Assembly: GCA_022703115.1 (NCBI GenBank)
Contig: JAKLEK010000024.1
Coordinates: 1 to 12,994 of the forward strand
Direction: 5' to 3'
Length of the DNA: 12,994 nt
Source of the DNA: Elusimicrobiota bacterium
Lineage (GTDB): Bacteria; Elusimicrobiota; Elusimicrobia; Elusimicrobiales; UBA9959
A program made the translations under genes and the position numbers. Positions 12,899 through 12,994 of the stretch are shown piece by piece; within the stretch, counting starts at the first letter, position 1, and every line of letters starts with the position of its first letter. The notes under the pieces were generated by a model. That model worked only from the letters and a program-made list of their open reading frames with translations. It was not told the origin of the DNA and ran no database searches.

Positions 12899-12953
12899 AC
12901 GCCCTTCCCTTAAAACCGCTCAAGGTAAAAAACCTCAGCGGGCGATGGGAATC
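12878..12953 (-). repeat. 76-bp direct repeat, copy overlapping the tRNA-Gly gene
   Basis: Partner of 12732-12807. It starts inside the T arm of the genuine tRNA-Gly and runs past the terminator-like hairpin into structured element copy B. Confidence 0.92.
12912..12942 (-). terminator. Terminator-like hairpin using the tRNA-Gly 3' end
   Basis: On the minus strand CCGCT-G-AGGT, a T-rich loop, then ACCT-TG-AGCGG form a stem of 9 pairs with a small internal bulge, followed by TTTT and AA. The first arm is the last four acceptor bases plus discriminator of tRNA-Gly, so terminator folding and tRNA folding exclude each other. An identical copy is at 12766-12796. Confidence 0.5.
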
Positions 12954-12994
12954 GAACCCACGTATCAAGCTTGGAAGGCTCGTGTTCTACCATT
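12937..12994 (-). tRNA. tRNA-Gly (anticodon TCC), 5' end cut by window edge
   Basis: 58 bases of the 3' part are visible: the end of the D arm (GGTAGAAC), the anticodon stem CGAGC/GCTTG with loop CTTCCAA giving anticodon TCC, the T arm GTGGG-TTCGATT-CCCAT and the acceptor strand CGCCCGC with discriminator T. CCA is not encoded. The 5' acceptor and most of the D arm lie beyond the window. Confidence 0.92.

Noticed and set aside
12640..12953. Possible CRISPR array
   Set aside because: Repeats are only two to three copies, of different lengths, with palindromic centres rather than unique spacers; no cas genes are present.

Overview
The window looks like a bacterial chromosome segment in which every gene reads on the minus strand. 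It is GC-rich but uses ATA isoleucine codons freely. From right to left (the direction of transcription) it holds a tRNA/translation cluster, then a membrane pyrophosphatase region, then the initiation-factor/phenylalanyl-tRNA synthetase operon. The host is probably an uncultivated deep-branching lineage. The EF-Tu switch I variant and the divergent pyrophosphatase would fit groups such as Elusimicrobiota or PVC-related bacteria, but that assignment is only a guess from memory of protein families.

Right part (12994 to 8791): a partial tRNA-Gly(TCC), tRNA-Thr(GGT), tuf, rpmG, tRNA-Trp(CCA), secE, nusG, rplK and rplA. This is the usual bacterial tRNA-tuf-secE-nusG-rplKA order, with tight spacing and good Shine-Dalgarno sites. 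The usual continuation into rplJ-rplL-rpoB-rpoC is missing. A very strong hairpin and then hppA follow rplA instead. The spacers around tRNA-Gly and tRNA-Thr are not empty. Each tRNA has a second copy of its own 3' end about 140-146 bp downstream. Between the two copies lies a shared element of about 98 bp that looks like a structured RNA (closing stem, conserved hairpin, GNRA hairpin with covarying stem). A third, degenerate copy is interrupted by two tandem 46-bp palindromic units.

Middle part (8623 to 3478): hppA, a complete ion-pumping membrane pyrophosphatase of 819 residues with all catalytic motifs. Next comes an intact 616-residue membrane protein that aligns along its whole length with the membrane pyrophosphatase fold but has lost every pyrophosphate/Mg-binding motif, so it is a candidate pseudoenzyme. 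Three bases further on is a DUF218/ElyC-like envelope protein. Nothing in these genes is broken, so the dead paralogue appears to be kept.

Left part (3454 to 1): a good sigma70-type promoter drives infC (TTG start), rpmI, rplT, pheS and pheT (cut by the left edge). This is the classical IF3-L35-L20-PheST operon; rplT and pheS overlap by ATGA.

The most interesting objects are the catalytically dead pyrophosphatase paralogue beside hppA and the repeated structured element at tRNA 3' ends.
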